Positions 34,569 through 44,218 of a stretch of DNA of 64,000 bases are shown here, one piece after another. Made by a program: the position numbers and the translations under genes. The DNA is taken from assembly GCA_012317185.1 (NCBI GenBank), contig CP048838.1:992001-1056000 (forward strand), written 5' to 3'. Within the stretch, counting starts at the first letter, position 1, and each line of letters opens with the position of its first letter. Source of the DNA: [Clostridium] innocuum. Lineage in GTDB: Bacteria > Bacillota_I > Bacilli_A > Erysipelotrichales > Erysipelotrichaceae. The notes under the pieces are model-generated. The model worked only from the letters and a program-made list of their open reading frames with translations, did not search any database and was not told the DNA's origin.

Positions 34569-35869
34569 AACGGCGTCTGTTGATCACTCTGGTGTTGCTG
34601 CTGCTGTGTATCGGCGGAATCGGATGGTTTTCCTATATGCAGCAGAAAACAGTAGTCCTGAAATTCGGCATGTTTGCCGGCAGCAACTGGGATGTTCCCA
34701 ACGGAGACAGCTACAAAATTATCGATCAGGCCATTGAGCGCTTTGAAAAGGCACATCCGAATGTGCGGGTGGAATATGTGAGCGGTCTGCAGAAGGCGGA
34801 TTACTCCGAATGGCTTTCCCAGCAGGCACTGGAAGGTGATTTGCCGGATGTATACATGGTGCTGTCCGATGATTTGTATACCTTTGCGGATATCGGAATG
34901 CTGGAGGAGCTGGATTCCTACATACAGCGTGATGAAAAGCTTACGGTGAAAAACTATTTTACACCGGCATTGAAAAGCGGACAGATGAATGGCAGGCAGT
35001 ACGCCCTGCCATATGAAAGTGTTCCGACCATGATGTATGTGAATAAGACGCTGCTGGACAAGTTCGGTATCGCCCTGCCGGATAATAACTGGACATGGGA
35101 TGATTTCTATACAATCTGTGAAAAGGTGACACTGGATTCGGATCATGACGGTTCCCTGGATACCTTTGGTGTTTACGGCTATGGCTGGCAGAATGCGCTT
35201 GCCTCCAACGATGCGACGATATTCAATGCCAGCGGAACAAGTGCGACTCTGGCGAATGACAAGGTGTATGAGGCTGTGGAATTTACGAGAAAGCTGGAGG
35301 AGCTGAATAAGGGGCAGAGTGTGAACAGTGCCATGTTTGATAAGGGGATGGTTGCCTTTTGTCCGATGAAATTCAGCGAATACAGAACCTACAAGCCCTA
35401 TCCGTGGCGTGTGAAGAAATATACGAATTTTGAATGGGACTGCATTCCAATGCCTGCGGGACCAGAGGGGGATAATGTATCGCAGCTGGATACGCTGAGT
35501 ATGGGAATCAGTGCCAGCAGCTCGCATAAGAAGCTGGCGTGGGAATTTTTGAAATCGCTGTGCTATGATACAACAGCACAGAAGGATATTTTTAAATATT
35601 CTCAGGGCGTTTCCGTGTTAAAGGATATCACGGGCTCCAAACAGGTGATGGAGTATTTACTGAAGGATGCCCCGGGGGATTCCACCTTCAATATGGATTT
35701 CTTTAATGATACGATGGAGCATGCAATTCCGAATACCAAGTTTACTGATTACGACCAGGTGATTTCGGTAGCGGACAGTGAGATACGAAGACTGCTGGGG
35801 ACGGATGAGGATATCAAGACAAGCATCAATACCCTGCAGACAAAGATTGATCTGATTTTGAAAAAATAG
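34565..35869 (+). CDS. Membrane-anchored family 1 solute-binding protein
   Basis: A 434-residue extracellular solute-binding protein of the sugar ABC type. An N-terminal membrane helix (about 5-22) without a lipobox Cys suggests anchoring. FEKAHPNVRVEYVSG, GQMNGRQYALPYESVPTMMYVNKTLLDKFGI and NWTWDDFY are family motifs. No ABC permease or ATPase follows, so it may act as a second ligand sensor in the two-component module rather than in transport. Overlaps the regulator gene by 4 bases. Confidence 0.88.
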   Translation: MKRRLLITLVLLLLCIGGIGWFSYMQQKTVVLKFGMFAGSNWDVPNGDSYKIIDQAIERFEKAHPNVRVEYVSGLQKADYSEWLSQQALEGDLPDVYMVLSDDLYTFADIGMLEELDSYIQRDEKLTVKNYFTPALKSGQMNGRQYALPYESVPTMMYVNKTLLDKFGIALPDNNWTWDDFYTICEKVTLDSDHDGSLDTFGVYGYGWQNALASNDATIFNASGTSATLANDKVYEAVEFTRKLEELNKGQSVNSAMFDKGMVAFCPMKFSEYRTYKPYPWRVKKYTNFEWDCIPMPAGPEGDNVSQLDTLSMGISASSSHKKLAWEFLKSLCYDTTAQKDIFKYSQGVSVLKDITGSKQVMEYLLKDAPGDSTFNMDFFNDTMEHAIPNTKFTDYDQVISVADSEIRRLLGTDEDIKTSINTLQTKIDLILKK

Positions 35870-36354
35870 AGGAGCAGGGAATGGTAAGCGGGTGATTCTC
35901 AGGACAAACGGGTATTGAAGCGCTGAATAGCTTTGATACTCGTTATTTCTTAAAAGAGTTTACAATACCTTTGCCTATGTGCAGGACTCCTGCATTTTCT
36001 TTGGCTTTCAGGCTCAGAGTGCAGAATGCAGTGCGTGTGTTTCCACCAGATAAAACAATGTGTACTTATCTACAGACGGATGTTTGTAGGTGCTGGTAAT
36101 ACGGGAATATACGGGGTGTATCTTTTACTTGGTGAATCATACCGTGCTATGAAGGGAAATGAATCTGTAAATAGAAACATATGAATTGGCATACAAAATA
36201 TGATGTGTTGTGAAAAGGCGGTATATATACGGAGATATCCGTCATGTTTGATTGTAAAAAAAAGGGAATCCGGCGATTATGAGTGCAATAGCTTTGGATA
36301 TCCCTGTTTTTTTCTGCATAACTAGCTTCTATTTGATAATTCGTTCGTGTGCGT
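35870..36354. other. Intergenic region between convergent operons
   Basis: Holds a hairpin near 35907-35952 (ACGGGTAT/ATACTCGT, weak T-tail) for the upstream operon and the terminator at 36256-36313. No gene seen. Confidence 0.45.
36256..36313. terminator. Bidirectional terminator
   Basis: AAAAAAGGGAATCC pairs with GGATATCCCTGTTTTTTT (interrupted), with A and T tracts, between convergent operons. Confidence 0.7.
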
Positions 36355-37047
36355 TTAATATTTGCGGAAACGATAGCCGCTTCCCCATACGGTTTCGATA
36401 AATTTCGGATTGGCACTGTCCTTTTCGATTTTCTCACGGATCCGATTGATGTGTACGGTAACGGTAGAGATTTCACCGATGGCATCCAGTCCCCATATTT
36501 TTTCAAACAGCTGATCCTTGCTGAAAACGATATTCGGATTTTTGGCAAGGAATACGAGAAGCTCAAATTCCTTGTTGGGGAGAACGAGGGATTCACCATC
36601 CAAAAAAACCTCATGGGAGTTTAAATCAATCATCAGATTTTCGATTTGCAGCAGATTCTCTTTTTTCTGTGCTCCTTGTGTCAGCCGTTCATAATTGGCG
36701 ATTTGTGATTTCACTCTTGCAATCAGTTCGCTTGGATTAAACGGCTTTACGATATAGTCATTGGCACCCAGACCAAGACCCCGGATTTTATCCATATCCT
36801 CACGCTTGGCTGATACCAGAATGATCGGTACATTTTTCGATGCTCTCAGATTCCGGCATACCTGAAAGCCGTCTTCCTTCGGTAGCATGACATCCAGCAG
36901 AATCAAAGCAAAATCCTCCTGCAAGGCGCGTTTTAATCCGCTTTCACCATCCTCACAGATTTCAACCTCATAGTCATTCGCTTCCAGATAATCGCGTTCC
37001 AGTTCCGCAATCGCTCTGTCATCCTCTACAATCAGTATTCGTTTCAT
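36355..37047 (-). CDS. OmpR-family response regulator
   Basis: A 230-residue regulator. ATG 37047 (MKRILIVEDDR) follows AAGGAGG. Receiver: D9-D10, phospho-acceptor D52 in LLDVMLPKEDG, K in YIVKPFN. Winged-helix domain with LVLPNKEFELLVFLA and TVTVHINRIREKI, ending GSGYRFRKY. It overlaps the upstream kinase gene by 4 bases. Close to VncR/CroR-type regulators in general form; target unknown. Confidence 0.93.
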   Translation of the reverse strand: MKRILIVEDDRAIAELERDYLEANDYEVEICEDGESGLKRALQEDFALILLDVMLPKEDGFQVCRNLRASKNVPIILVSAKREDMDKIRGLGLGANDYIVKPFNPSELIARVKSQIANYERLTQGAQKKENLLQIENLMIDLNSHEVFLDGESLVLPNKEFELLVFLAKNPNIVFSKDQLFEKIWGLDAIGEISTVTVHINRIREKIEKDSANPKFIETVWGSGYRFRKY

Positions 37048-38555
37048 AGCGTTGTTCCTCCTTGTAAAAGCGGCAGTCTTATCGTAATACACAGACCCTT
37101 GTTCAATTCACCGCTGGCGCTTATTTCACCCTTCATCTGGGTTATGATTTGCTTGGTGATGGAAAGACCCAGTCCGTTTCCCTTCACCTTGGAGCTTCTC
37201 GCAGGATCGCTGCGATAGAAGCTGTCAAACAATCTTGGTGCCTGGGATGGATCGATTCCGATTCCATTGTCCTGAAATGTGAGAATGCATTCCTTCTTAT
37301 CGCATTCCAGTGTGACATCAATGTGCACCGGATTCTCACTTCTATATTTTATACTATTCTGACACAGATTGTCCAATACCCGAATAAAATGTGTACGGTC
37401 CATCAAAACCTGCACGGGCTGCGTGCATTTGACGGTAAGCTTTATGCTTGCATGCTCATAGCGGGAAGCACATTCCTGATACCAGTCTTGTAAAAAGTCT
37501 GCCAGATTTACACATTCATCATGAAACGGCACCTGTCCCAGATCAAGCTTGGATAAGAGAAAGAGACTTTCCACCAGCGCATTCATGGCATTTGTTTTCT
37601 CCTGTATGATATGCAGATAGTGCTGCTGTTTTTCCGGCGTATCCGCAATCCCGTCCAGCAGTCCGTTGACATACCCCTGCATGGAGGTGAGCGGTGTGGA
37701 AAGGTCATGGGAAATGCCTGCAATGAGCTCCTTGCGGTTCAGGTCATATTGGGACCGCAGCTTTTCCGACTCGATCAGCTGCTTGCGCATCGCTTCGAAG
37801 TTTGAGCACAGCTCGCCGATTTCATCCTCTTTCTCCACAGAGATCTCCTGCTTCAGATTACCGCTTCGGATTTCACTGGTAGCCTGATTGAGATCATACA
37901 GCGGAATCAGGATATGCTGTGCCAGCTTTCTTGTCAGTACGGCACCCAGTGCTACAATGAATAATACCATGAATACACCGGTTGCGACAATCGTTATTTT
38001 GATCATCAGCTTGGTATGCTCCCAGGATTCATAAGAGTCCTGAGGGAAGGTTAGATCCTTCCCGGAAAAGGTTATGCGCAGGGTTTTATCCGCCGCATTT
38101 TTCAGCTCAGCCTGATATGCCATGCCGTTTGCATTCCATATGATATAAGGAAGCTCATACTGCTTTGTTTCGGCTATGCTTTCGAATTCCTTCTGCATGC
38201 TTTTCCGGTTGACTCCGCTGCTGTGGTATAAAACCTCCGCTTTTTGATCGTGTGCTTCCTCGACGAAAATATGAAGACCTGATTTTTCAAGCTGTGCGAG
38301 AATACGTCTGGCCTCGTCCGTGATGTGCTCACTTCCTGCCAGCTCGTCGTTCATTGTTTTGATCAGCAGTGTAGGTCCGTAGTTTGAGGTGTTTAACAGG
38401 ACATTGCGGATGAGTGCAGCCGGAGAGTGTGTCACAAAGGAAAATCCCAGCAGCAGGGAAAACAGAATGAAGCATACAAAAATGATGGGAATGAGTACCA
38501 TAAGAAAATTGGAAAGCAGTATTTTTTTACGTATGGATATATCTCGATAGCGCAT
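37044..38555 (-). CDS. Sensor histidine kinase with HAMP domain
   Basis: A 503-residue kinase. ATG 38555 (MRYRDISIRKK) follows AAAGGGG. Membrane helices at about 10-35 and 195-220 flank an extracellular domain. HAMP (YDLNQATSEIRSGNLKQ) is followed by HisKA with His283 in GISHDLSTPLTSMQGY. The ATPase domain has LDNLCQNSIKYR, QDNGIGIDP and GNGLGLSITKQI. All catalytic boxes are intact. It pairs with the OmpR gene at 36355. Confidence 0.92.
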   Translation of the reverse strand: MRYRDISIRKKILLSNFLMVLIPIIFVCFILFSLLLGFSFVTHSPAALIRNVLLNTSNYGPTLLIKTMNDELAGSEHITDEARRILAQLEKSGLHIFVEEAHDQKAEVLYHSSGVNRKSMQKEFESIAETKQYELPYIIWNANGMAYQAELKNAADKTLRITFSGKDLTFPQDSYESWEHTKLMIKITIVATGVFMVLFIVALGAVLTRKLAQHILIPLYDLNQATSEIRSGNLKQEISVEKEDEIGELCSNFEAMRKQLIESEKLRSQYDLNRKELIAGISHDLSTPLTSMQGYVNGLLDGIADTPEKQQHYLHIIQEKTNAMNALVESLFLLSKLDLGQVPFHDECVNLADFLQDWYQECASRYEHASIKLTVKCTQPVQVLMDRTHFIRVLDNLCQNSIKYRSENPVHIDVTLECDKKECILTFQDNGIGIDPSQAPRLFDSFYRSDPARSSKVKGNGLGLSITKQIITQMKGEISASGELNKGLCITIRLPLLQGGTTL

Positions 38556-38703
38556 GTTACCACCCCTTTGCATGTTCATTATGTAGGAATTCATCATGAA
38601 AAGCAAGGAAAAACGGCAGTGTTAATAGAAAGTATAGAATCTTTGCTGTCTGTTTGTATGCCAAAGCCGGACAGCCCTTACACCGTATATGGAAGGAGAA
38701 TAA

Positions 38704-38743
38704 AAACATGTAAGCGTACATGATATGCACTGCTTACATGTTT
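38704..38743. repeat. 12-base perfect inverted repeat
   Basis: AAACATGTAAGC and GCTTACATGTTT separated by 16 bases. Followed by AATTT. It could be a weak terminator or protein-binding site. Confidence 0.55.
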
Positions 38744-38951
38744 AATTTATAACACATTTCCGTTTGTTGCGATCACATTCCGATACCACCAGTAAGAATC
38801 CTTCGGATACCGTTTCCGTGTCCCGTGTCCTGCATCATCCTGATCGTTGTAAAGGCATGGAATGGAGCAGTCAGCACATCGTCAATGATGTATTTATGAT
38901 ACAGATTTCGCTCAGATTGTAAGAATGCATGCGAAACAGCAGGACGCGAGG

Positions 38952-38979
38952 TTGCAATTCCTGCTCTCTATGTTACGAT
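38952..38979 (+). promoter_or_regulatory. Promoter of the lipoprotein gene
   Basis: TTGCAA (38952-38957), 16 bases, TACGAT (38974-38979), then GGAGGG before the ATG at 39008. Confidence 0.5.
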
Positions 38980-39007
38980 ATATATGGAAAAGGATGGAGG
39001 GTATCAT

Positions 39008-39451
39008 ATGAAAAAAATACTGCTTCTGTGTCTGGTGTTTCTCTTCCTGGGCAGTTTTACCGCATGCAGTAAAGCCGGGAATACAGCCACTGCGGATGGT
39101 CAGGAACAAATTCTGGAGGAAAGCGATTTTTCAAAGCTGGTGAAGGATGACGACATATTGAAGGTTTCATCGAAGGATACGGATATTACAGTGAAGCTTG
39201 GATCTGTTCCAAAGGATCTGGTTGTGAGCGGGGAGCTTCTGGATGCTTCCGGAAAGCCGCTGTACCATCATGTGGTGAAGATTTCATTTCAGGAAAAAGA
39301 TGGAAATATCGTCTTCCAGAATGAAGCGCTGCTTCTAAGTGCTGTAAGCAGTGATTCGGATATTTTAAAAAAGAGTCTGCTTGCCTATCGTATTCACAGT
39401 GAAAGTGAGAATATGGACTGGCATCTTCTTGTGCAGCTGCAGGATGTATAG
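39008..39451 (+). CDS. Small lipoprotein of unknown function
   Basis: A 147-residue lipoprotein. ATG 39008 follows GGAGG by 7 bases. Signal peptide ends GSFTAC. The mature domain has alternating beta segments (VKLGSVPKDLVVSGELLDASGK, VVKISFQEKDGNIVF). No recognised domain. Ends at a terminator shared with the convergent hydrolase gene. Confidence 0.75.
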   Translation: MKKILLLCLVFLFLGSFTACSKAGNTATADGQEQILEESDFSKLVKDDDILKVSSKDTDITVKLGSVPKDLVVSGELLDASGKPLYHHVVKISFQEKDGNIVFQNEALLLSAVSSDSDILKKSLLAYRIHSESENMDWHLLVQLQDV

Positions 39452-39468
39452 CCTAATCGATTATACAT

Positions 39469-39512
39469 AAGAAAAGCTTATCTTTTATATAGCATGGATA
39501 AGCTTCTTTTTT
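39469..39512. terminator. Terminator between convergent genes
   Basis: GAAAAGCTTATC pairs with GATAAGCTTC (GCTTATC/GATAAGC perfect), followed by TTTTTT. Confidence 0.7.
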
Positions 39513-39517
39513 CTATT

Positions 39518-40396
39518 TTAAGAGCCTGCCTTCTGCAGCTTTTTCTTTGCTTTTTTATCCTTGATCTTATTCACAAGATGCTTCCAGTTCGGCAGGTAAT
39601 CCCCCTCCTGCTGTTCCTTCTGTTTACGAACCTTTCGCTTTTGCTGGATATCCTTGTTCTGTATCCAGCTTTTGACAAAGCGCAGGTATTCCCTTGGATT
39701 GCCAAGACTGAAATCCCCGTGCGTATAATTCATCAGCATGAAAATCTGTGCATCACTCAGTGCCTCTTTCAATAGATCGGCACTTTTTTTCATACTCTTC
39801 TTCTCACGCTGTCCAACCAGAATTGCTGTTTTACATGTAGCCTGCGCCAGATTTTCGGGAAGCTGAAAGGTACTGACTGTATGGTGTATGCTTTTCAGGT
39901 TTTCCTTTGTCATTGCCTGATAATTTTGATAATAATCCTCAAAGGCAAAATCATCATTGAAAACAGTGTAGTACATGAATTTATTGAACCATTTTTTTCT
40001 TGCCAGTGCATTTGTGTAGATGCCGGCATAGGCACTCCAGCTCTGCAGCTTTACCGGCTGCATCATCGCACTTTCAATCATGGCGTATTCGCACAGATCC
40101 GGCTTCATAGACAGCATGGAAACGGCAATCTGCGCACCCAGTGAAAATCCTGACAGCACCTGGATATGCCCGTTATAAAACTCCTGAAGATAGGTAAGCA
40201 GCTCCTCTGCACACTGCTGTATACTGATGAATGGTTTCTGAGCTTCACTTCCATGTCCGTCTAAGACGGGGACGATGAGGGTGTAATCTTTTTTCAGCTC
40301 CCGTATTTCTTCCTGAAAGCTGAAGGCGGAAAGGCATTCTCCGTGGATATACATATAGACCGGTTTGTTTTTCTGAACATAGGTTTTAAATTGCAT
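39518..40396 (-). CDS. Alpha/beta hydrolase
   Basis: A 292-residue serine hydrolase-like protein. ATG 40396 follows GAGGTTGG; a GTG 15 bases upstream overlaps the site. MYIHGECLSAFSF is the oxyanion segment, LSGFSLGAQIAVSM holds the nucleophile Ser (GxSxG), and YTHGDFSLG supplies the catalytic His region. The C-terminal about 40 residues are strongly basic (KRKVRKQKEQQ..KDKKAKKKLQK), unusual for the family, and may bind nucleic acid or membranes. Esterase or lysophospholipase-like; substrate unknown. Confidence 0.85.
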   Translation of the reverse strand: MQFKTYVQKNKPVYMYIHGECLSAFSFQEEIRELKKDYTLIVPVLDGHGSEAQKPFISIQQCAEELLTYLQEFYNGHIQVLSGFSLGAQIAVSMLSMKPDLCEYAMIESAMMQPVKLQSWSAYAGIYTNALARKKWFNKFMYYTVFNDDFAFEDYYQNYQAMTKENLKSIHHTVSTFQLPENLAQATCKTAILVGQREKKSMKKSADLLKEALSDAQIFMLMNYTHGDFSLGNPREYLRFVKSWIQNKDIQQKRKVRKQKEQQEGDYLPNWKHLVNKIKDKKAKKKLQKAGS

Positions 40397-40496
40397 GATG
40401 ACCAACCTCACTTTATGCTTCCATTATACGATAGGAAACCGTTTTCAGCTGATTAACTTCTTGCGGAGTCTTTTGCAGAAAATTAACCTTTGCATT

Positions 40497-40524
40497 TTGA
40501 CATATTTTCTATATGATATATGGT
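40497..40524 (+). promoter_or_regulatory. Promoter of the PRD regulator gene
   Basis: TTGACA (40497-40502), 16 bases, TATGGT (40519-40524). The -35 is consensus. Confidence 0.5.
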
Positions 40525-40538
40525 GAGGTAGATAGCTA

Positions 40539-42596
40539 ATGAATAAACGTGCACGAGAAATCATTTTCTGGATAATGGAAAAGCGGGATTATCAGGAAAC
40601 CTGTACCATCAATGATCTGATGGACAAATTCAAGGTATCGGAACGAACGATTCGCTATGATCTGGAGGGAATCACGGATTTTCTTCTGGAAAACAAGCAG
40701 AAGCCGATTCAGCTTTGTGAGCATGGCGTGATTGAGCTGCAGAAGGATACTGATACCATTCGCATGCTGCTGGGACAGAATGATTTTTATTCCTTCAAGC
40801 TGAGCAAGGAGGAACGCATGCATATGATTCTGTATCTGATAGCGAATACGGGGGAGCATGTAACCCTGCAGCAGCTGGCGGATATACTTTTTGTATCCCG
40901 TTCCACAATCATTCATGATGTGGATGATGTACGCAAGAGCATTCAGAAGCAGGATCTGGAAATCGTATCCCTTTGCCGAGGTCTGCGTATTCAGGGCAGG
41001 GAGAGCAGCCGCCGGATCATGCTGATGCATCTGCTGCGCCTGCCGTATGTGCAGCAGTATCGGATTTCAGAATATAAAGATATGATGTCCCCACAGGATT
41101 TGGAAAGCCTGAAGCGTATGATCAAGGATGCGGAATTATCAAGCAGCCGTTTTTTTACTGACGGTTCCTTTGAAGATTTGCGGCAGTATCTAATGCTTAT
41201 GATTGAACGCTACCATAAGCATCGGTTTGTGGAGATCGACTATGTATCCCAGCATCTGTCCACGCAGAAAATGGCAAGCCATCTGATGAACAAAATGGAG
41301 GATTATTTCGGTATGGAGCATCGGCTGCAGGAGGAATACCTGCTGGCGGATATCCTGTACAATATGCATTATCTCAAACGCAATGATGCGGATGAGAAGA
41401 TCATGCAGATTCAGGTCATCTCCAAGCAGTTTATTGATGCCGTAGCGCATGATCTGAATATTGATCTGCGCAATGATTTTCAGTTTTACCAGAATCTGAC
41501 CAATCATCTGCAATCCACATTTAAGGATCTGGATATGGGGTATGATAGTGACAATGAGCTTCTGTATGAAATCGTGAAGAAGAATTCGGAGGTTGTCGCA
41601 GCGATTGAGAAAAATCTGCAGCCACTGGAGCTGTTTGTACAAAGAGCCATCACCCGTGAGGAAATCGCCTATATCACCATTCATGTCTGTGCGGCAATGG
41701 AGCGCAACCGTTATCAGGGTGCGCAGTTCACGATTCTTCTTGTGTGCAACTCCGGTGTGGGAACCTCACAGCTGCTGTTAAGCCGGCTGAAAAAATACTT
41801 TCAGTTTTATGTAGCGGATGTTCTGCCGGTGCATGCACTCGCGAATTATGATGTTACAGGAATCGATCTGATCATATCAACGGTACCGCTGAAGGAGGAG
41901 CGCTGTGAAACCATCATTCTGCATCCGTATCTGAGTGATGAGGACTGTATCCTTTTGGGTGAAAAGCTGGAAACATTGAAAAGCGGTATGCACCGTGTGA
42001 ATTCCAATCCGAATTTTCAGCGACTTCAGACACTGATTGCGAATTCCATTGCCATCAGCCCGCTGGATAAGGATGAAATCTATAAGAATATTATCCGGGA
42101 TCTGCAATCGCATTTCTTTCCGATAGCCCCAAGTGACAAGGCAACGCTTCGTGAACTGCTTGCCGGACATATCGAGGTGGATGTGGAATGTGCAGACTGG
42201 AAGGAGGCTGTCAGAAGAAGTGCGCAGCCATTGCTGGAACAGGACTATCTGAGTGAACAGTACATCACGCAGATGATTCGCAATATTGAAACAATGGGAC
42301 CGTATATCGTACTGGCACAGGGCTTTGCCTTGCCGCATGAATCGCCGGATGTCGGTGGGATGCAGCTGGGGATGCAGCTGATTCGGCTGAAGCATCCGGT
42401 ACCGTTTCATTCGCAGTTCTATGATCCTGTGGATTTTGTATGCTGTCTGTCCACGATAGATAAGGACTCGCATTTGAAGGCAATGTTTCATTTAATGAAT
42501 CTGTTATCGAAAGCGGATTTCTGTGAGAATATCAGAAAGGCGAAAACCGCAGAGGAAGTATATCAGATAATTTATGAATATGAATCCATTTTATAA
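40539..42596 (+). CDS. Orphan PRD/EIIB/EIIA transcriptional regulator
   Basis: A 685-residue BglG/MtlR-type regulator. N-terminal HTH (INDLMDKFKVSERTIRYDLEGI), a second HTH (LQQLADILFVSRSTIIHDV), two PRDs with conserved His (HRLQEEY, TIHVCAAME), EIIB-like with Cys403 in VCNSGVGTSQLL, and C-terminal EIIA with His600 in GFALPHESPD. No PTS genes adjoin it, so it acts at a distance; the galactitol-type PTS at 48.2 kb is a candidate target (inference). A terminator follows. Confidence 0.88.
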   Translation: MNKRAREIIFWIMEKRDYQETCTINDLMDKFKVSERTIRYDLEGITDFLLENKQKPIQLCEHGVIELQKDTDTIRMLLGQNDFYSFKLSKEERMHMILYLIANTGEHVTLQQLADILFVSRSTIIHDVDDVRKSIQKQDLEIVSLCRGLRIQGRESSRRIMLMHLLRLPYVQQYRISEYKDMMSPQDLESLKRMIKDAELSSSRFFTDGSFEDLRQYLMLMIERYHKHRFVEIDYVSQHLSTQKMASHLMNKMEDYFGMEHRLQEEYLLADILYNMHYLKRNDADEKIMQIQVISKQFIDAVAHDLNIDLRNDFQFYQNLTNHLQSTFKDLDMGYDSDNELLYEIVKKNSEVVAAIEKNLQPLELFVQRAITREEIAYITIHVCAAMERNRYQGAQFTILLVCNSGVGTSQLLLSRLKKYFQFYVADVLPVHALANYDVTGIDLIISTVPLKEERCETIILHPYLSDEDCILLGEKLETLKSGMHRVNSNPNFQRLQTLIANSIAISPLDKDEIYKNIIRDLQSHFFPIAPSDKATLRELLAGHIEVDVECADWKEAVRRSAQPLLEQDYLSEQYITQMIRNIETMGPYIVLAQGFALPHESPDVGGMQLGMQLIRLKHPVPFHSQFYDPVDFVCCLSTIDKDSHLKAMFHLMNLLSKADFCENIRKAKTAEEVYQIIYEYESIL

Positions 42597-42672
42597 ACAG
42601 CTCTTTGCAGGATACTGTAGGAACGTACTACCATGCGTAAAAGGGCTCATGAAGTAGTATCACACATAAAAT

Positions 42673-42717
42673 AAAAAGCTTTCTGAAGAGCTGCGATACG
42701 CATCTGAAAGCTTTTTT
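42673..42717. terminator. Bidirectional terminator
   Basis: AAAAAGCTTTC pairs with GAAAGCTTTTT around a 22-base loop, between convergent genes. Confidence 0.8.
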
Positions 42718-42718
42718 A

Positions 42719-43183
42719 TTATTCTGCCAGCAGAACACCCGTATAGGTCGCAGCCATCGTATCCCCCGTTATATCCATACGGTTTATTTCGATACATTGC
42801 AGCTGACCATGCAGGGATAAGGAGCCGCTGTTTTCCTGAAATTGCAGCGTATCCGGAAATTCTATAAGCTTTCCCGATTTCTTGGTTATGGTAACACTGC
42901 GAAAGTGGAATGGTGCAGGAATCAGTTTCCCAACCTTTTTGTAAAGTGAATTTTCTGTCAGTTGAATCTTTGTGTCCTTTGTCACATATGCACTATCCAG
43001 CTTTACGGATACGGCTTTACCGATATCAAAGCGCTTATCAATTCCGGTTTCCTTAATTACATGTTCTTCCGATTGTGACAAGGTATTGCTCCATGGCTCC
43101 GGATTTTCTTTTGCACCGATCGGCATGGATACGGCAAGACAGGCTGCCATAAGTGCAGCACATGGTAAAAGCTTTTTCTTCAT
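42719..43183 (-). CDS. Secreted protein of unknown function
   Basis: A 154-residue protein with a signal peptide (MKKKLLPCAALMAACLAVSMPIGA) and cleavage near AKE. The mature part has beta-strand-like segments (SVTITKKSGKLIEF, SLSLHGQLQCIEI). Acidic and basic residues balanced. No recognised domain or cell-wall anchor. GGAGG precedes the ATG by 10 bases. Single gene unit with the shared terminator at its 3' end. Confidence 0.7.
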   Translation of the reverse strand: MKKKLLPCAALMAACLAVSMPIGAKENPEPWSNTLSQSEEHVIKETGIDKRFDIGKAVSVKLDSAYVTKDTKIQLTENSLYKKVGKLIPAPFHFRSVTITKKSGKLIEFPDTLQFQENSGSLSLHGQLQCIEINRMDITGDTMAATYTGVLLAE

Positions 43184-43316
43184 AACATCATTTCCTCCCT
43201 ATTTTCTGTTCAGTGATTAGAACTATATCTAGTATTATACCATAAAAAACGGGTTCTCCTCATTTTTCAGGCTAATTGTAAAATGATGCATAACAATAAA
43301 ATCTGAGTTTATGAAA

Positions 43317-44093
43317 TTAAATTTGTGGTGCAGCTTTCACCACGCGGATACCGCATTGCCGATATGCCTCCAGCAGACTTTCATCCGCGCCCTGATCTGT
43401 GATAAGCGTATAGCTCTGTTCATGAGATATTGCAATGAAATCACGGCTGTTCAGCTTACTGGAATCACACAGGACATAGACCTCCTCCACAATGGAGAAC
43501 AGTGTTTCCAGCAGACCGCTTTCCACCACACTGTCGGTATACAGGTTTCCCTTTTCATCTATCGCATTCACACTTAAAAAGGCCTTTGACAGCTGAAACT
43601 GTTTTAGATTTGTCTGTGCAATCGGACCGGTCAGCGTGAGGGAATTGCTGCGCAGTTCACCACCGAGCATAAAAATGGTTAATCTGGAATCCTGATACAA
43701 TTCATATGCCACATTCACAGCATCGGTTACGACGGTCAATGGCAGGTAGTGCAGAAGGGCAGACGCAAACATATCCATCGTAGAGCCGCTGGCAAGAAAA
43801 ATACGATCATGCTCCTTCAGAAAGCCTCTTGCAATATGGGCAAGCTGCCGCTTTTTCTCTGTATGCAGCTTACGGCGCTTTGCAAACGGTGTCTGCGCAT
43901 CAAAGGTTTTCTTTTCCTTTGCGATGGCACCTCCATGTGTTCGAATCAATGCTCCCATCTGTTCCAGCTCCATGAGATCACGACGAGCGGTCATGGCCAC
44001 TATGTGGAAGCTTCGGCATATCGTCTGTACGTGAAGCTCTCCTTTTTCCTGCAAAAGCGCAAGTATTGCTTTCTGCCGTTCCTGTTTTGTCAT
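43317..44093 (-). CDS. DeoR-family transcriptional regulator
   Basis: A 258-residue DeoR repressor. ATG 44093 follows AGGTG by 6 bases. HTH (VQTICRSFHIVAMTARRDLMEL, then ALIRTHGGA), sensor domain with FLASGST, VVTDAVNVAYE and CDSSKL. It is divergent from the dehydrogenase gene. Two copies of TGTGCGnnnCGAACAAT flank the divergent region and are the likely operators. Confidence 0.9.
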   Translation of the reverse strand: MTKQERQKAILALLQEKGELHVQTICRSFHIVAMTARRDLMELEQMGALIRTHGGAIAKEKKTFDAQTPFAKRRKLHTEKKRQLAHIARGFLKEHDRIFLASGSTMDMFASALLHYLPLTVVTDAVNVAYELYQDSRLTIFMLGGELRSNSLTLTGPIAQTNLKQFQLSKAFLSVNAIDEKGNLYTDSVVESGLLETLFSIVEEVYVLCDSSKLNSRDFIAISHEQSYTLITDQGADESLLEAYRQCGIRVVKAAPQI

Positions 44094-44124
44094 TGTTATC
44101 ACCTGCCTTCACTATATCATAAAA

Positions 44125-44141
44125 TGTGCGTTTCGAACAAT
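44125..44141. promoter_or_regulatory. Operator repeat 1
   Basis: TGTGCGTTTCGAACAAT, matching the second copy at 44219 except the central triplet (TTT versus AAA). Near the DeoR start. Confidence 0.6.
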
Positions 44142-44218
44142 AAAATTAAAAAAAAGATGAAATATAAACAATAAACATGAATAGTGTTTCTGGATTTTCA
44201 TTTTTGTACTATGATGAA

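Larger units (their letters stand above)
38556..39007. other. Intergenic region
   Basis: Contains an inverted repeat AAACATGTAAGC/GCTTACATGTTT at 38704-38743 (12-base perfect arms, weak T-tail) and the promoter of the lipoprotein gene. No gene seen. Confidence 0.4.
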
